NCBI RefSeq assembly: GCF_900114065.1
Contig: NZ_FORS01000001.1
Location: 434,001-498,000, forward strand
From: Stutzerimonas kunmingensis
GTDB taxonomy: Bacteria > Pseudomonadota > Gammaproteobacteria > Pseudomonadales > Pseudomonadaceae
Length of the DNA: 64,000 nt
Direction: 5' to 3'
Shown here: one piece after another, positions 36,511 to 46,545 of the stretch
How the letters are laid out: each line of letters opens with the position of its first letter
Position numbering within the stretch: the stretch's first letter is position 1
The notes under the pieces: model-generated
Database searches by the model: none
The model's input: the letters and a program-made list of their open reading frames with translations, nothing else
Told to the model about the DNA's origin: nothing
Program-made: the position numbers and the translations under genes

Positions 36511-37284
36511 ATGATGCTTCCGGAAATCAGCCGTTCGATGCTGAAGAACGCCACCGTGCTGGGCCTGTTCGCCGTCGTCACCGTAGGCGCGGTGACGCTG
36601 CTCCAGCAGGGCACCGCCGAGCGCATCCAGGCCGCCGAACGCGCCGCACAGGTTCGCGCACTGGGCGAAATCCTGCCCGCAGGCAGTTATGACAATCACC
36701 TGCTCGACGACAGCGTGCTGATCCAGGACCGCCTGCTCGGCAACAAGAGCCCTCTGCCGGCTTATGTCGCGATCAAGGATGGCCGGCCAAGCGCGGTGAT
36801 CCTCCAGGCCATCGCACCGGACGGCTACAGCGGCGCGATTCATCTGCTGGTGGGCATCCACGCCGACGGCCGGGTCGCCGGTGTTCGGGTCATTGGCCAT
36901 CGGGAAACGCCCGGCCTGGGCGACAAGATCGAGCTCGCAAAGAGCCCTTGGATTCGAAGCTTCGAAGACAAGTCGCTAACGAACCCGGAGGCCGATGGCT
37001 GGGCGGTGAAGAAGGATCGCGGTGAGTTCGACCAGTTCGCCGGCGCCACCATCACCCCCCGAGCCGTGGTCGGCGCCGTGCACCGCGCCTTGCAGTACTT
37101 CGATGCGCACAAGGCCGAGCTGCTGGCAACCAGCGGCGAGACGACCGGGGCCGTCGGCGACGCCTTGGAAAGCCGCACCGAGCCCGCCGGAGCCACCGTC
37201 CACTCACGCGCCGGAAGTGCCGCCACCCGCGACGAGCTGCAAACCAACGAGCCTGAAGCCGAGCCGCAAGGGGATCAGCCATGA
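36511..37284 (+). CDS. rsxG: Electron transport complex subunit RsxG (RnfG)
   Basis: A 257-aa subunit with one N-terminal membrane helix (about residues 11-28) and a periplasmic FMN-binding domain. FMN is covalently attached to a Thr in the motif [12 protein letters not shown], here Thr180. [12 protein letters not shown] is also typical. The last 50 residues (Thr/Ala/Glu-rich, ending [11 protein letters not shown]) extend beyond the usual C-terminus and look disordered. It begins 1 base after the rsxD stop and overlaps rsxE by ATGA. Confidence 0.96.
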   Translation: MMLPEISRSMLKNATVLGLFAVVTVGAVTLLQQGTAERIQAAERAAQVRALGEILPAGSYDNHLLDDSVLIQDRLLGNKSPLPAYVAIKDGRPSAVILQAIAPDGYSGAIHLLVGIHADGRVAGVRVIGHRETPGLGDKIELAKSPWIRSFEDKSLTNPEADGWAVKKDRGEFDQFAGATITPRAVVGAVHRALQYFDAHKAELLATSGETTGAVGDALESRTEPAGATVHSRAGSAATRDELQTNEPEAEPQGDQP

Positions 37285-37994
37285 GCGCACCCAGCTATCG
37301 CGAACTGACCGTCAACGGACTGTGGAAGAACAACCCGGCGCTGGTCCAGCTGCTCGGGCTCTGTCCGCTGCTCGGCGTCAGCAACTCGGCGGTCAACGCA
37401 CTCGGACTCGGCCTGGCGACGATGCTGGTGCTGACCTGTTCGAACATCGGGGTATCGCTGGTGCGCGGCGTGGTCAACACCGCGGTGCGTCTGCCGGCAT
37501 TCGTGATGATCATCGCCGCGCTGACCACCTGCATTGAGCTACTGATGCAAGCCTTCACCTACGAGCTGTACCAGATCCTCGGCATCTTCATCCCGCTGAT
37601 CACCACCAACTGCGTCATCCTTGGACGCGCCGACGGGTTCGCCGCCAAACACAATCCACTGATCGCAGGCTTCGACGGTCTGGTCATGGGCATCGGCTTC
37701 TGTCTGGTTCTGGTGGTGCTCGGCGGCCTGCGCGAACTGTTCGGCACCGGTGCGCTGTTCGCCAACATGCACCTGCTGTTCGGCCCGATCGCCGCTGACT
37801 GGCAGATCACTCTGTTCAGCGACTACAAGGGCTTCCTGTTGGCGATTCTGCCGCCTGGTGCCTTCATCGTGCTCGGCCTGCTGATTGCGCTGAAGAACCG
37901 GATCGACCAGCAGCTTGCCGAACGTGCCCGCGCCACCCAGCCCGCTGCGCCGGCCACCAGCCGCCGCGTACGCGTAACCGGTGTGATCGAGTGA
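37281..37994 (+). CDS. rsxE: Electron transport complex subunit RsxE (RnfE)
   Basis: A 237-aa inner-membrane subunit homologous to RsxA, with six predicted helices. The two topologically inverted cysteine segments are visible as [19 protein letters not shown] (about residues 16-34) and [15 protein letters not shown]. It ends with a short basic cytoplasmic tail. It is the last subunit gene of the rsx operon, followed 10 bp later by nth, as in E. coli and P. aeruginosa. Confidence 0.97.
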   Translation: MSAPSYRELTVNGLWKNNPALVQLLGLCPLLGVSNSAVNALGLGLATMLVLTCSNIGVSLVRGVVNTAVRLPAFVMIIAALTTCIELLMQAFTYELYQILGIFIPLITTNCVILGRADGFAAKHNPLIAGFDGLVMGIGFCLVLVVLGGLRELFGTGALFANMHLLFGPIAADWQITLFSDYKGFLLAILPPGAFIVLGLLIALKNRIDQQLAERARATQPAAPATSRRVRVTGVIE

Positions 37995-38004
37995 GCCCGT
38001 TCCG

Positions 38005-38643
38005 ATGAATGCCGAAAAACGTCGGGAAATCTTCCGGCGCTTGCATGAAGACAACCCCGAGCCGAAGACCGAGCTGGCCTACAGCACGCCCTTCGAGCTG
38101 CTGATCGCCGTGATCCTCTCGGCCCAGGCCACCGATGTCGGCGTGAACAAGGCAACTGCCAGGCTCTACCCCGTGGCCAACACCCCGGAGGCGATCTACG
38201 CTCTCGGCTACGACGGCCTGTGCGAATACATCCGCACCATCGGGTTGTATCCGAGCAAGGCGAAGAACGTCATCGAGACCTGTCGCATGCTGATCGAGAA
38301 GCATGGCGGCCAGGTGCCGGACAATCGCGAGGATCTGGAAGCCCTCCCCGGGGTGGGCCGCAAGACCGCCAACGTGGTACTGAACACGGCATTCCGCCAA
38401 TTCACCATGGCGGTGGACACGCACATCTTCCGGGTCAGCAACCGCACCGGCATCGCCCCAGGCAAGAACGTTCTGGAGGTCGAACGCAAGCTGATTCGTT
38501 TCGTACCGAAGGATTATCTGCTCGACGCACACCACTGGCTGATCCTACACGGACGCTATGTCTGCAAGGCGCGCAAACCGCTATGCGGCAGCTGTCGGAT
38601 CGAGGATCTCTGCGAATACAGGCACAAGACTTCGGACGATTGA
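38005..38643 (+). CDS. nth: Endonuclease III
   Basis: DNA glycosylase with AP-lyase activity that removes oxidised pyrimidines. The 212-aa protein has the helix-hairpin-helix LPGVGRKTANVV with catalytic Lys120, and catalytic Asp138 in AVDTHIFRVSNR, the same numbers as in E. coli Nth. The C-terminal 4Fe-4S loop has the C-x6-C-x2-C-x5-C spacing (CKARKPLCGSCRIEDLC). It sits 10 bp after rsxE. Co-transcription of an Fe-S repair enzyme with the Rsx complex is conserved. Confidence 0.98.
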   Translation: MNAEKRREIFRRLHEDNPEPKTELAYSTPFELLIAVILSAQATDVGVNKATARLYPVANTPEAIYALGYDGLCEYIRTIGLYPSKAKNVIETCRMLIEKHGGQVPDNREDLEALPGVGRKTANVVLNTAFRQFTMAVDTHIFRVSNRTGIAPGKNVLEVERKLIRFVPKDYLLDAHHWLILHGRYVCKARKPLCGSCRIEDLCEYRHKTSDD

Positions 38644-38751
38644 GCGCGCTAGCGAAAAGCTTGCATCGCGATTGAAAAAAACTTTTTTACCGGCTCCCGA
38701 TTTGCGGCTATAAGGTGCGCCAAGAGCGCCCCGTAGCCTTGGAGTGAACAA

Positions 38752-38931
38752 GTGGCCGAGAAAGAAGACATTCAGATCGAAGACGATTTCATCGCCGAAG
38801 ATGACGATGAGAGCAGCGAAGCGCCCGTCGAGGTCGCCAAGACCAATCTGACCAAGCGCCGTATCATCGACAACCTGCTCGAGGAACGCCGCCTGCAGAA
38901 GCAGTTGAACGACTTCGACTTCGATCTGTAA
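38752..38931 (+). CDS. Small acidic protein (PA3496-like), conserved downstream of nth
   Basis: A 59-aa cytoplasmic protein starting at a GTG (38752) with TTGGAG nine bases upstream. The N-terminal half is very acidic (IEDDFIAEDDDESSE); the C-terminal half is helical and charged (RRIIDNLLEERRLQKQLNDFDFDL). A similar small protein follows nth in P. aeruginosa (from memory). Function is unknown. It is followed at once by a strong terminator, so it is the last gene of this transcript or a short monocistronic unit. Confidence 0.8.
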   Translation: MAEKEDIQIEDDFIAEDDDESSEAPVEVAKTNLTKRRIIDNLLEERRLQKQLNDFDFDL

Positions 38932-38933
38932 AG

Positions 38934-38957
38934 AAAAAGCCCCGAAAGGGGCTTTTT
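38934..38957. terminator. Bidirectional Rho-independent terminator
   Basis: AAAAAGCCCC-GAAA-GGGGCTTTTT: a perfect 10-bp stem with a GNRA-like loop, T-rich on both strands. It can serve the small acidic gene on the plus strand and gloA on the minus strand. Confidence 0.93.
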
Positions 38958-38983
38958 CACATCCGCTTGTTCCATGCCGCCGA

Positions 38984-39376
38984 TCAGTCGGCGCGCTTGG
39001 GCGAAAGCAACTCAATCTTGTAACCGTCCGGGTCCTCGACGAACGCCAGGATGCTGGAACCATGCATCATCGGCCCCGGCTCCCGGGTGATCTTGCCGCC
39101 ACGGGCACGGATGTCCTCGCAGGCCTTGTAGACATCTTCCACTTCCAGGGCGATGTGGCCGTAGCCATTACCCAGCTCGTAGGTCTCGACACCCCAGTTG
39201 TGGGTTAGCTCGATGACGCTGTTGTGCGCCTCGTCGCCGTAACCGACGAAGGCGAGCGTGAATTTGCCGTCCGGATAGTCTTTGCGGCGCAGCAGGGTCA
39301 TGCCCAGCACTTCGGTGTAGAAGGCGATGGACTTTTCCATATCGCCGACACGCAGCATGGTATGCAGCAGTCTCAT
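38984..39376 (-). CDS. gloA: Lactoylglutathione lyase (glyoxalase I)
   Basis: Converts the methylglyoxal-glutathione hemithioacetal to lactoylglutathione. The 130-aa protein is of the short, nickel-type class. Metal ligands stand at His5, Glu56, His74 and Glu122, exactly as in E. coli GloA. Typical segments are [17 protein letters not shown] and [13 protein letters not shown]. It is followed on the minus strand by the bidirectional terminator. In P. aeruginosa a gloA copy precedes argG in the same way. Confidence 0.97.
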   Translation of the reverse strand: MRLLHTMLRVGDMEKSIAFYTEVLGMTLLRRKDYPDGKFTLAFVGYGDEAHNSVIELTHNWGVETYELGNGYGHIALEVEDVYKACEDIRARGGKITREPGPMMHGSSILAFVEDPDGYKIELLSPKRAD

Positions 39377-39417
39377 GATTCAGGTCTCCTCGTTCGGCAG
39401 CGCTTGTGGCAGTGCAG

Positions 39418-39446
39418 AAAGTACAACCCCGGCACATGGCCGGGGT
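39418..39446 (-). terminator. Probable terminator of argG
   Basis: An 8-bp stem, ACCCCGGC / GCCGGGGT, around a 5-base loop about 25 bp after the argG stop. On the minus strand the sequence after the stem is TTGTACTTTCT, only moderately T-rich. Confidence 0.5.
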
Positions 39447-39471
39447 CGGTTTGCTCAGGCGCGCCAGCTTA

Positions 39472-40689
39472 TCAGAACTGGGTGCGGCCCTTGCCGGCAG
39501 CGATGCGCATGCGCAGGGCGTTGAGCTTGATGAAGCCGCCGGCGTCCGCCTGGTTGTAGGCGCCGCCATCCTCTTCGAAGGTCGCAATGTTGGCGTCGAA
39601 CAGCGAATCGTCGGACTTGCGGCCGACGACGATGACGTTGCCCTTGTACAGCTTCAGGCGCACGACGCCGTTCACGTTGACCTGGGAAGCGTCGATCATC
39701 TGCTGCAGCATGCTGCGCTCGGGACTCCACCAGTAGCCGTTGTAGATCAGGCTGGCGTACTTGGGCATCAGCTCGTCTTTCAGGTGCGCGACCTCGCGGT
39801 CGAGGGTGATCGACTCGATTGCGCGGTGGGCCTTGAGCATGATGGTGCCGCCGGGCGTCTCATAGCAGCCGCGGGACTTCATGCCGACATAGCGGTTCTC
39901 GACGATGTCGAGGCGGCCGATGCCATTTTCGCCGCCGATGCGGTTCAGCTCGGCCAGGACCTGAGCTGGAGTCATGTCCTTGCCATCGATGGCGACGATG
40001 TCGCCCTTGCGGTAGCTCAGTTCGATGTAGGTGGGGGTGTCCGGCGCCGCTTCCGGCGACTTGGTCCAGCGCCACATGTCTTCTTCGTGCTCGGTCCAGG
40101 TGTCTTCCAGCACACCGCCCTCGTAGGAGATGTGTAGCAGGTTGGCATCCATGGAGTAAGGCGACTTCTTCTTGCCGTGGCGCTCGATCGGGATGGCATG
40201 CTTCTCGGCGTAGTCCATCAGCTTCTCGCGCGACAGCAGATCCCACTCGCGCCACGGGGCGATGACCTTGACGCCTGGCTTGAGCGCGTAAGCGCCCAGC
40301 TCGAAGCGCACCTGGTCGTTACCCTTGCCGGTGGCACCGTGGGAGATGGCATCGGCACCAGTCTCGTTGGCGATCTCGATCAGGCGCTTGGCGATCAGCG
40401 GACGGGCGATGGAGGTACCCAGCAGGTACTCGCCTTCGTAAACAGTGTTGGCACGGAACATGGGGAAGACGAAGTCGCGCACGAACTCTTCGCGCAGGTC
40501 GTCGATGTAGATTTCCTTGACGCCCAGAGCCTGCGCCTTGGTGCGCGCTGGCTCGACTTCTTCGCCCTGGCCGAGGTCGGCGGTGAAGGTCACCACTTCA
40601 CAGTTATAGGTGTCTTGCAGCCACTTCAGAATCACCGAGGTGTCCAGGCCACCGGAATAGGCCAGAACTACCTTCTTAACGTCCGCCAT
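39472..40689 (-). CDS. argG: Argininosuccinate synthase
   Basis: Joins citrulline and aspartate using ATP, the penultimate step of arginine synthesis. The 405-aa protein has the P-loop-like pyrophosphatase motif [13 protein letters not shown] (about residues 9-21), [18 protein letters not shown] (about 112-129) and the second family signature around [17 protein letters not shown]. Length matches the bacterial type 1 enzyme. It is a single gene on the minus strand, 87 bp after the motY stop. Confidence 0.98.
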   Translation of the reverse strand: MADVKKVVLAYSGGLDTSVILKWLQDTYNCEVVTFTADLGQGEEVEPARTKAQALGVKEIYIDDLREEFVRDFVFPMFRANTVYEGEYLLGTSIARPLIAKRLIEIANETGADAISHGATGKGNDQVRFELGAYALKPGVKVIAPWREWDLLSREKLMDYAEKHAIPIERHGKKKSPYSMDANLLHISYEGGVLEDTWTEHEEDMWRWTKSPEAAPDTPTYIELSYRKGDIVAIDGKDMTPAQVLAELNRIGGENGIGRLDIVENRYVGMKSRGCYETPGGTIMLKAHRAIESITLDREVAHLKDELMPKYASLIYNGYWWSPERSMLQQMIDASQVNVNGVVRLKLYKGNVIVVGRKSDDSLFDANIATFEEDGGAYNQADAGGFIKLNALRMRIAAGKGRTQF

Positions 40690-40776
40690 GCCATCAGCTC
40701 CACGGGTTGTACGGAAAGCCTGCGATTCTACCGGTCATGGGCTGGCTTTTACAGGGGCGCGCCGCTGCGGCGGCAA

Positions 40777-41667
40777 TCAAGACGACGGGGCGGCGGGAGC
40801 CGAGGGCGCAGGAGGCGCCGCTTCTCGCGCCAGGCGCAAGGTGACACGCCGATTCTTCGCGCGATTGGCCTCGCTGCTGTTGGCCACCAGCGGATAGCGC
40901 TCGCCATGGAAGCGCAGGGTGATCTGCTCCAGCGCTATGCCGTTGGCGACCAGGTACTCCTGAACCGCCAGTGCGCGACGGCGCGACAGATCCCGATTGA
41001 GCAGGCGATTGCCGCTGTTGTCCGAGTGGCCATCAAGTTCGATGCGATTCACACTGGGATCGGCGCGCATGTACTGCAGAACGACATCGAGCCTGGCGCG
41101 CCCCTGAGCGTCCAGCACCACATCGCTGCTCGGGAAACCGATCTGCGACTGGCGCACCTGATCGAAATTGACTGGCAGCAGCTTGGCCGTACAGGCGCGG
41201 TAGTCCTCGTAAGCCTTGCCGAAGCGCGCCGGCAACAGGCGAATCTCCAGGGTATCGCCGCCGTGCATGGTGCGATGCCGAACCACCGGGCTACGCCCTT
41301 CGAGCAGGCCGCTGAGCAGGCGCCCGGCCTGTAGCTGGGTGCTGTTGAACGGAATATCGCCACCACTCACGGTGACCACGCCGAGATTGATATCACTGCG
41401 CGACGGTTGCCAAGGCGCCGCTGCGGCAAGCAGTGTCGCCGAGCCGGCGCCAAGCCAGCGCTCCGGCGAGTGCAAACGAAAGACCGCCTGTTCGCCGGCA
41501 CGCCTGACGAACTCGCCGCTGCCGAAACCGGCGATGGGCTGGGTCAGTCGGCACTCGAACTGATCGCCCTCCACCTGCCATTGCACCCGTTCCAGCCGCG
41601 TCTGGAATGTCAGGGCGTTGGCCGGTGAAGCGAGCAGGCACAACAGTACGAGGGGGCGCAGGCGCAC
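40777..41667 (-). CDS. motY: Flagellar stator-associated protein MotY
   Basis: Periplasmic T-ring component that holds the MotAB/MotCD stators around the flagellar motor. The 296-aa precursor starts at a GTG (41667, GGAG six bases upstream) and has a signal peptide (about residues 1-19, cleavage after ANA). The N-terminal MotY-specific domain contains FQTRLERVQWQVEGDQFEC. An OmpA-like peptidoglycan-binding domain follows (about 160-285; VNRIELDGHSDNSGNRLLNRDLS). A Pro/Ala-rich tail ends the protein. A longer frame to 41736 has no signal at its start. In P. aeruginosa motY also lies between argG and pyrC. Confidence 0.93.
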   Translation of the reverse strand: MRLRPLVLLCLLASPANALTFQTRLERVQWQVEGDQFECRLTQPIAGFGSGEFVRRAGEQAVFRLHSPERWLGAGSATLLAAAAPWQPSRSDINLGVVTVSGGDIPFNSTQLQAGRLLSGLLEGRSPVVRHRTMHGGDTLEIRLLPARFGKAYEDYRACTAKLLPVNFDQVRQSQIGFPSSDVVLDAQGRARLDVVLQYMRADPSVNRIELDGHSDNSGNRLLNRDLSRRRALAVQEYLVANGIALEQITLRFHGERYPLVANSSEANRAKNRRVTLRLAREAAPPAPSAPAAPSS

Positions 41668-41831
41668 GATGAACTCCGAGAGGATGCGTATTCCTTCTAG
41701 GTATCGGTGCCCGACCGGCAAACTTGAGCGTGTCACGGTCAGCGCCCAAGCCTGGCAGACGAAGGCAAGATGCCGTCTCCGGGCTTTTCCGGTAGCATTC
41801 GCGCACGTTTCACCCGCCTGGAAACCCCTGC

Positions 41832-42875
41832 ATGTCCGACCGACTCACCCTGCTGCGCCCCGACGACTGGCACATCCACCTGCGCGACGGCGCCGCCCTG
41901 CCTCACACCGTCGCGGATGCTGCTCGTCAGTTCGCCCGCGCCATCATCATGCCGAACCTGGTGCCACCGGTACGCAATGCCGACGAGGCCGAAGCCTATC
42001 GCCAGCGCATCCTGGCGGCTCGGCCGGCCGGCAGTGATTTCACGCCATTGATGGTGCTCTATCTCACCGACAGCACCAGTTCCGACGATATCCGCCAGGC
42101 CAAGGCCAGCGGCTTCGTGCATGCCGCCAAGCTATATCCGGCAGGCGCGACCACCAACTCCGCTTCCGGCGTAACCGCGATCGACAACATCTTCGGTGTG
42201 CTGGAAACCATGGCCGAGGTCGGCCTGCCTTTGCTGGTCCACGGCGAAGTCACGCGCAGCGAGATCGATATATTCGATCGCGAGAAACACTTCATCGACG
42301 AGCAGTTGAGCCGCGTCACCGCGCGCTTCCCAACCCTCAAAGTGGTGTTCGAGCACATCACCACCCGTGACGCCGTGCAGTTCGTCCAGGCGGCAGGCGC
42401 CAACGTCGGCGCCACCATCACCACGCACCACCTGCTGTACAACCGCAACCACATGCTGGTCGGCGGCATTCGTCCGCATCTGTTCTGCCTGCCAGTGCTC
42501 AAGCGCAACGTTCACCAGGAAGCCCTGCTGGATGCCGCCACCAGCGGCAACCCGAAGTTCTTCCTCGGCACCGACTCGGCCCCCCACGCACAGCACGCCA
42601 AGGAAGCTGCCTGCGGTTGTGCTGGGTGCTATACCGCGCATGCGGCCATCGAGCTGTACGCCGAAGCCTTCGAGCAGCGGCAGGCGCTGGACAAACTGGA
42701 ACCCTTTGCCAGTCACTTCGGTCCGGATTTCTACGGTCTGCCGCGCAACACCACGCAGATAACCCTGGTGCGCGAGGAGTGGAACGTGCCGGCCAATCTG
42801 CCATTCGGTGAGCAGGTCGTCGTGCCGCTGCGTGCCGGGGAACGACTGCACTGGCGTCTGGAGACGAACGCATGA
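41832..42875 (+). CDS. pyrC: Dihydroorotase (class II)
   Basis: Cyclises carbamoyl-aspartate to dihydroorotate in pyrimidine synthesis. The 347-aa binuclear zinc enzyme has the metal-binding HxH ([10 protein letters not shown], His14 and His16). Lys100, expected to be carbamylated and bridge the metals, lies in [14 protein letters not shown]. The HGE and FEHITT histidines and the catalytic Asp in GTDSAPH are present. It overlaps rnt by ATGA, as in other pseudomonads. It is divergent from motY across about 165 bp. Confidence 0.98.
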   Translation: MSDRLTLLRPDDWHIHLRDGAALPHTVADAARQFARAIIMPNLVPPVRNADEAEAYRQRILAARPAGSDFTPLMVLYLTDSTSSDDIRQAKASGFVHAAKLYPAGATTNSASGVTAIDNIFGVLETMAEVGLPLLVHGEVTRSEIDIFDREKHFIDEQLSRVTARFPTLKVVFEHITTRDAVQFVQAAGANVGATITTHHLLYNRNHMLVGGIRPHLFCLPVLKRNVHQEALLDAATSGNPKFFLGTDSAPHAQHAKEAACGCAGCYTAHAAIELYAEAFEQRQALDKLEPFASHFGPDFYGLPRNTTQITLVREEWNVPANLPFGEQVVVPLRAGERLHWRLETNA

Positions 42876-43546
42876 GCGAAGAGCACTTCGAAGACGAGCT
42901 CGAAGAGCACCTGCCGGGCAAACCCCGCTCGCCGATGGCGCGGCGTTTCCGTGGTTTCCTGCCAGTGGTGATCGATGTCGAGTGCGGCGGCTTCAACAGC
43001 GCAACGGATGCGCTGCTGGAAATTGCGGCCGTGACCATCGGCATGGACGAGCAAGGCCTGCTGTACCCGCAGGACACCTTGTTCTACCGCGTGGAGCCTT
43101 TCGCTGGCGCCAACATCGAGGCAGCCGCGCTGGAGTTCACCGGCATCAAGCTCGACCATCCGCTGCGCATGGCCGTGCCCGAATCGCAGGCCCTGACCGA
43201 TATCTTTCGCAGCGTGCGCAAAGCGGTGAAATCCGCCGGCTGCAAGCGCGCGATTCTGGTCGGTCATAACAGCAGCTTCGACCTGGGATTTCTCAACGCA
43301 GCGATCGCTCGTTGCGAGATCAAGCGCAACCCGTTCCACCCCTTCTCCAGCTTCGACACCGCCACCCTCGCTGGCCTTGCCTACGGTCAGACCGTGCTGG
43401 CCAAGGCCTGCCAGGCCGCCGGGATCGACTTCGACGGCCGCGAGGCGCACTCGGCCCGGTACGACACCGAGAAGACTGCCGAGCTGTTCTGCGGCATCGT
43501 CAATCGTTGGCGGGAAATGGGCGGTTGGGAAGAGTTCGACGAGTAA
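42872..43546 (+). CDS. rnt: Ribonuclease T
   Basis: 3'-to-5' exonuclease that trims tRNA 3' ends and 5S and 23S rRNA. The 224-aa DEDDh enzyme has Exo [11 protein letters not shown] (Asp, Glu), Exo II with [12 protein letters not shown], and Exo III with [14 protein letters not shown]. It starts at an ATG overlapping the pyrC stop. It is followed by a strong terminator shared with thrC. Confidence 0.98.
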   Translation: MSEEHFEDELEEHLPGKPRSPMARRFRGFLPVVIDVECGGFNSATDALLEIAAVTIGMDEQGLLYPQDTLFYRVEPFAGANIEAAALEFTGIKLDHPLRMAVPESQALTDIFRSVRKAVKSAGCKRAILVGHNSSFDLGFLNAAIARCEIKRNPFHPFSSFDTATLAGLAYGQTVLAKACQAAGIDFDGREAHSARYDTEKTAELFCGIVNRWREMGGWEEFDE

Positions 43547-43618
43547 CGTCCGGGATACGGAGCATCGGGGCGAAGGCCCGCTTCGGAATGCCATCAGTCG
43601 AGATCGACGCTGTAAACG

Positions 43619-43650
43619 AAAAAAGGCCAGTCATGCGACTGGCCTTTTTT
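43619..43650. terminator. Bidirectional Rho-independent terminator between rnt and thrC
   Basis: AAAAAAGGCCAGTC-ATGC-GACTGGCCTTTTTT: a perfect 14-bp stem including the A/T tracts, with T runs on both strands. It lies 15 bp from the thrC stop and about 70 bp from the rnt stop. Confidence 0.95.
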
Positions 43651-43664
43651 GTATTACCGCAGCG

Positions 43665-45074
43665 TTACAGCGGCTTGCCCCGGTTGCCGTGCTGGCCAAC
43701 GAAGGCCTGAACGGCCTTCAGTTCGTTCGGCAGCACCGTGCAACGCTCGCTGCGTTCGAACAGATCAGCCAGGTGCGCCGGCAAGGCAAGTGCCTGGCCA
43801 ATACCCGCCTTCTCCACCGCATCCGGGAATTTCACCGGGTGCGCGGTGCCCAGTGTCACCATCGGGATGCTCAGGCTGCGACGGCATTCGCGTGCGGCAT
43901 GCACGCCGATGGCCGTATGCGGATCGAGCACCTCGCCGGTTTCCTTGAAGACCTGAGCGATGGTGGCGCAGGTCTGCTCGTCATCCACGGCCAGCGAATC
44001 GAACAGCTTGCGCGCTTCGGCCCAGCGTTCCTCTTCCACCGACAGCTTGCCGCTGGCACGGAAACCATCCAGCAATTCGGCCACGGCCTTGCCATTGCGA
44101 CCATGCAGGTCGAACAGCAGACGCTCGAAGTTCGACGACACCATGATGTCCATCGACGGCGACAGCGACGCGTGCAGGGTGTCCTTGTCGTAGCGGTTGC
44201 CGGACATGAAGCGATGCAGGATATCGTTGCGGTTGGTGGCAACGATCAGCTGGTTGATCGGCAGGCCCATGTTGCGCGCCAGATAGCCGGCAAAGATGTC
44301 GCCGAAATTGCCGGTCGGCACCGAGAACGCCACGGAGCGCGCCGGACCGCCAAGCTGCAGCGCAGCGTGGAAGTAGTAGACGATCTGGGCCATGATCCGC
44401 GCCCAGTTGATCGAGTTGACTGCCACCAGACGGGTGCCCTTGAGGAAACCCTGGTCGGCAAAGCTGGCCTTGACCATCTCCTGGCAGTCGTCGAAGTTGC
44501 CTTCGATGGCGATGTTGTGAATGTTGTCGCCGAGGATGGTGGTCATCTGCCGGCGCTGCACCTCGGATACGCGGTTGTGCGGGTGCATGATGAAGATGTC
44601 GACGTTATCGCAGGCCTTGCAGCCTTCGATGGCCGCCGAACCGGTATCACCGGAGGTGGCGCCCATGATCACCACGCGCTCGCCACGCTTGGCCAGCACG
44701 TGATCGAGCAGGCGACCGAGCAGCTGCAAGGCGAAATCCTTGAACGCCAAGGTTGGGCCGTGAAACAGCTCCAGCACCCACTCGTTGCCGTTCAGCTGAC
44801 TCAGCGGGGCGATGGCGCTATGGGCGAAGACGCCATAGGTTTCTTCGAGGATTCGCTTGAAGTCGGCGTCCGGAATGCTGCCGGCAACGAACGGGCGCAT
44901 GACCCGAAAGGCCAGCTCGTGATACGGCAGGCCGGCCCAGGAGGCAATTTCTTCCACGGTGAACCGCGGCAGGTTCTCCGGCACGTACAGGCCACCATCG
45001 CTGGCCAGGCCGGCCAGCAGGACGTCTTCGAAGTTCAGGGCCGGCGCCTGGCCGCGAGTGCTGATGTAGCGCAT
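43665..45074 (-). CDS. thrC: Threonine synthase
   Basis: PLP enzyme that converts phosphohomoserine to threonine. The 469-aa protein starts MRYISTRGQAPALNFEDVLL and carries the PLP lysine at Lys112 (HGPTLAFKDFALQ). The glycine-rich phosphate site is GATSGDTGSAAIEG. It is the longer class II type of threonine synthase, usual in proteobacteria. It lies 84 bp downstream of hom in the same direction, giving the common hom-thrC unit. It ends at the shared terminator. Confidence 0.98.
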   Translation of the reverse strand: MRYISTRGQAPALNFEDVLLAGLASDGGLYVPENLPRFTVEEIASWAGLPYHELAFRVMRPFVAGSIPDADFKRILEETYGVFAHSAIAPLSQLNGNEWVLELFHGPTLAFKDFALQLLGRLLDHVLAKRGERVVIMGATSGDTGSAAIEGCKACDNVDIFIMHPHNRVSEVQRRQMTTILGDNIHNIAIEGNFDDCQEMVKASFADQGFLKGTRLVAVNSINWARIMAQIVYYFHAALQLGGPARSVAFSVPTGNFGDIFAGYLARNMGLPINQLIVATNRNDILHRFMSGNRYDKDTLHASLSPSMDIMVSSNFERLLFDLHGRNGKAVAELLDGFRASGKLSVEEERWAEARKLFDSLAVDDEQTCATIAQVFKETGEVLDPHTAIGVHAARECRRSLSIPMVTLGTAHPVKFPDAVEKAGIGQALALPAHLADLFERSERCTVLPNELKAVQAFVGQHGNRGKPL

Positions 45075-45158
45075 TTGTTCAAACCTTCGGTTCGAGCGGC
45101 AGGCTGGCGCTGCAGGTATCAGGCTGTTCCGTGCCTGCAGCTGCGGCCTGCGGCTTGG

Positions 45159-46463
45159 TTAGTTGAGCTGTTCGACGCGAATGCGCACGACCTTGTCCGC
45201 CACATCATCGAGGGCTTCCAACGCAGCGATAGCATCGTCGATACGCTGCTCGACCACTCGATGGGTCACCAGAATCACAGGAACCAGACCGTCCTGGACT
45301 TCGGCCTCCTTCTGCATGATCGACTCGATGTTGATGCCACACTCGGAGAGAATGGTTGCCACCTGAGCCAGCACGCCCGGATGGTCCTTGGCCTGGATGC
45401 GCAGGTAGTAGGCGCTCTCGCAGGCACTGATCGGCAGAATTGGATGATCGGACAGCGAGTCGGGCTGGAACGCCAGATGCGGCACGCGATTGTTCGGATC
45501 GGTGGTCAGAGCCCGGGTCACATCCACGAGGTCGGCCACGACTGCCGAAGCGGTCGGCTCCATGCCTGCACCGGCGCCGTAGTAGAGCGTGCTGCCGACG
45601 GCATCGCCATTGACCATGACCGCATTCATCACGCCATTGACGTTGGCGATCAGGCGGTCGGCCGGAATCAGTGTCGGATGAACGCGCAGTTCGATGCCAG
45701 CATCGGTGCGGCGGGCGACGCCCAGGTGCTTGATGCGATAGCCCAGCGCTTCGGCGTAATTCACATCAGCCGTGGTCAGGCGCGCGATGCCCTCGGTGTA
45801 AGCCTTGTCGAACTGCAGCGGGATCCCGAAAGCGATGGACGCCAGGATCGTTAGTTTGTGCGCGGCATCGATGCCCTCGACGTCGAAGGTCGGGTCGGCC
45901 TCGGCGTAGCCGAGTTCCTGGGCTTCCTTGAGAACGTCCTCGAAGGTGCGCCCCTTTTCACGCATCTCGGTGAGGATGAAGTTGCCGGTGCCGTTGATGA
46001 TTCCCGCCAGCCAGTTGATGCGGTTACCGGCCAACCCTTCACGAATCGCCTTGATGACCGGAATACCACCCGCGACCGAAGCTTCGAAGGCGACGATTAC
46101 GCCCTTCTCGCACGCCTTGGCGAAAATTTCGTTGCCATGCACGGCGATCAGCGCCTTGTTGGCGGTGACCACATGCTTGCCATTCTCGATGGCCTTGAGG
46201 ACGAGTTCCTTGGCCAGGGTATAACCGCCGATCAGCTCGACAACGATGTCGATTTCGGGGTTGTTCACGACATCGAAGATGTCCGCCGTGATGGCTGTCG
46301 TACCGGTATCGCACTTGGGATTCGGGTGCCGGGTGGCAATCTGCGCAACCTCGATTCCGCGCCCGGCACGGCGGGCAATCTCCTCGGCGTTGCGTTTGAG
46401 CACATTGAAGGTACCGCCACCGACGGTTCCCAGCCCACAGATGCCAACTTTCACCGGTTTCAA
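45159..46463 (-). CDS. hom: Homoserine dehydrogenase
   Basis: Reduces aspartate semialdehyde to homoserine for threonine and methionine synthesis. The 434-aa protein has the nucleotide-binding motif ICGLGTVGGGT near the N-terminus and the catalytic region with GIINGTGNFILTEM. The C-terminal ACT domain (about 355-425; AKDHPGVLAQVATIL) is probably the threonine-feedback site. The start is a TTG at 46463: it gives the family N-terminus MKPVKVGICG and has GGGGAG six bases upstream. The longer frame from 46511 adds 16 residues unlike the family. Confidence 0.96.
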   Translation of the reverse strand: MKPVKVGICGLGTVGGGTFNVLKRNAEEIARRAGRGIEVAQIATRHPNPKCDTGTTAITADIFDVVNNPEIDIVVELIGGYTLAKELVLKAIENGKHVVTANKALIAVHGNEIFAKACEKGVIVAFEASVAGGIPVIKAIREGLAGNRINWLAGIINGTGNFILTEMREKGRTFEDVLKEAQELGYAEADPTFDVEGIDAAHKLTILASIAFGIPLQFDKAYTEGIARLTTADVNYAEALGYRIKHLGVARRTDAGIELRVHPTLIPADRLIANVNGVMNAVMVNGDAVGSTLYYGAGAGMEPTASAVVADLVDVTRALTTDPNNRVPHLAFQPDSLSDHPILPISACESAYYLRIQAKDHPGVLAQVATILSECGINIESIMQKEAEVQDGLVPVILVTHRVVEQRIDDAIAALEALDDVADKVVRIRVEQLN

Positions 46464-46545
46464 GCTGAACTCCCCATTCACAGCGAGACGACCGGACCTG
46501 CCGGTCGACAAAAGAGTCGCACATTACGAAGGGAGCAGCTTTTAG

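Noticed and set aside
43377-45854. An 825-codon plus-strand frame across thrC and hom
   Set aside because: It lies antisense to two certain enzymes and starts inside rnt in another frame; low-complexity His/Gln-rich product typical of antisense GC-rich shadows.
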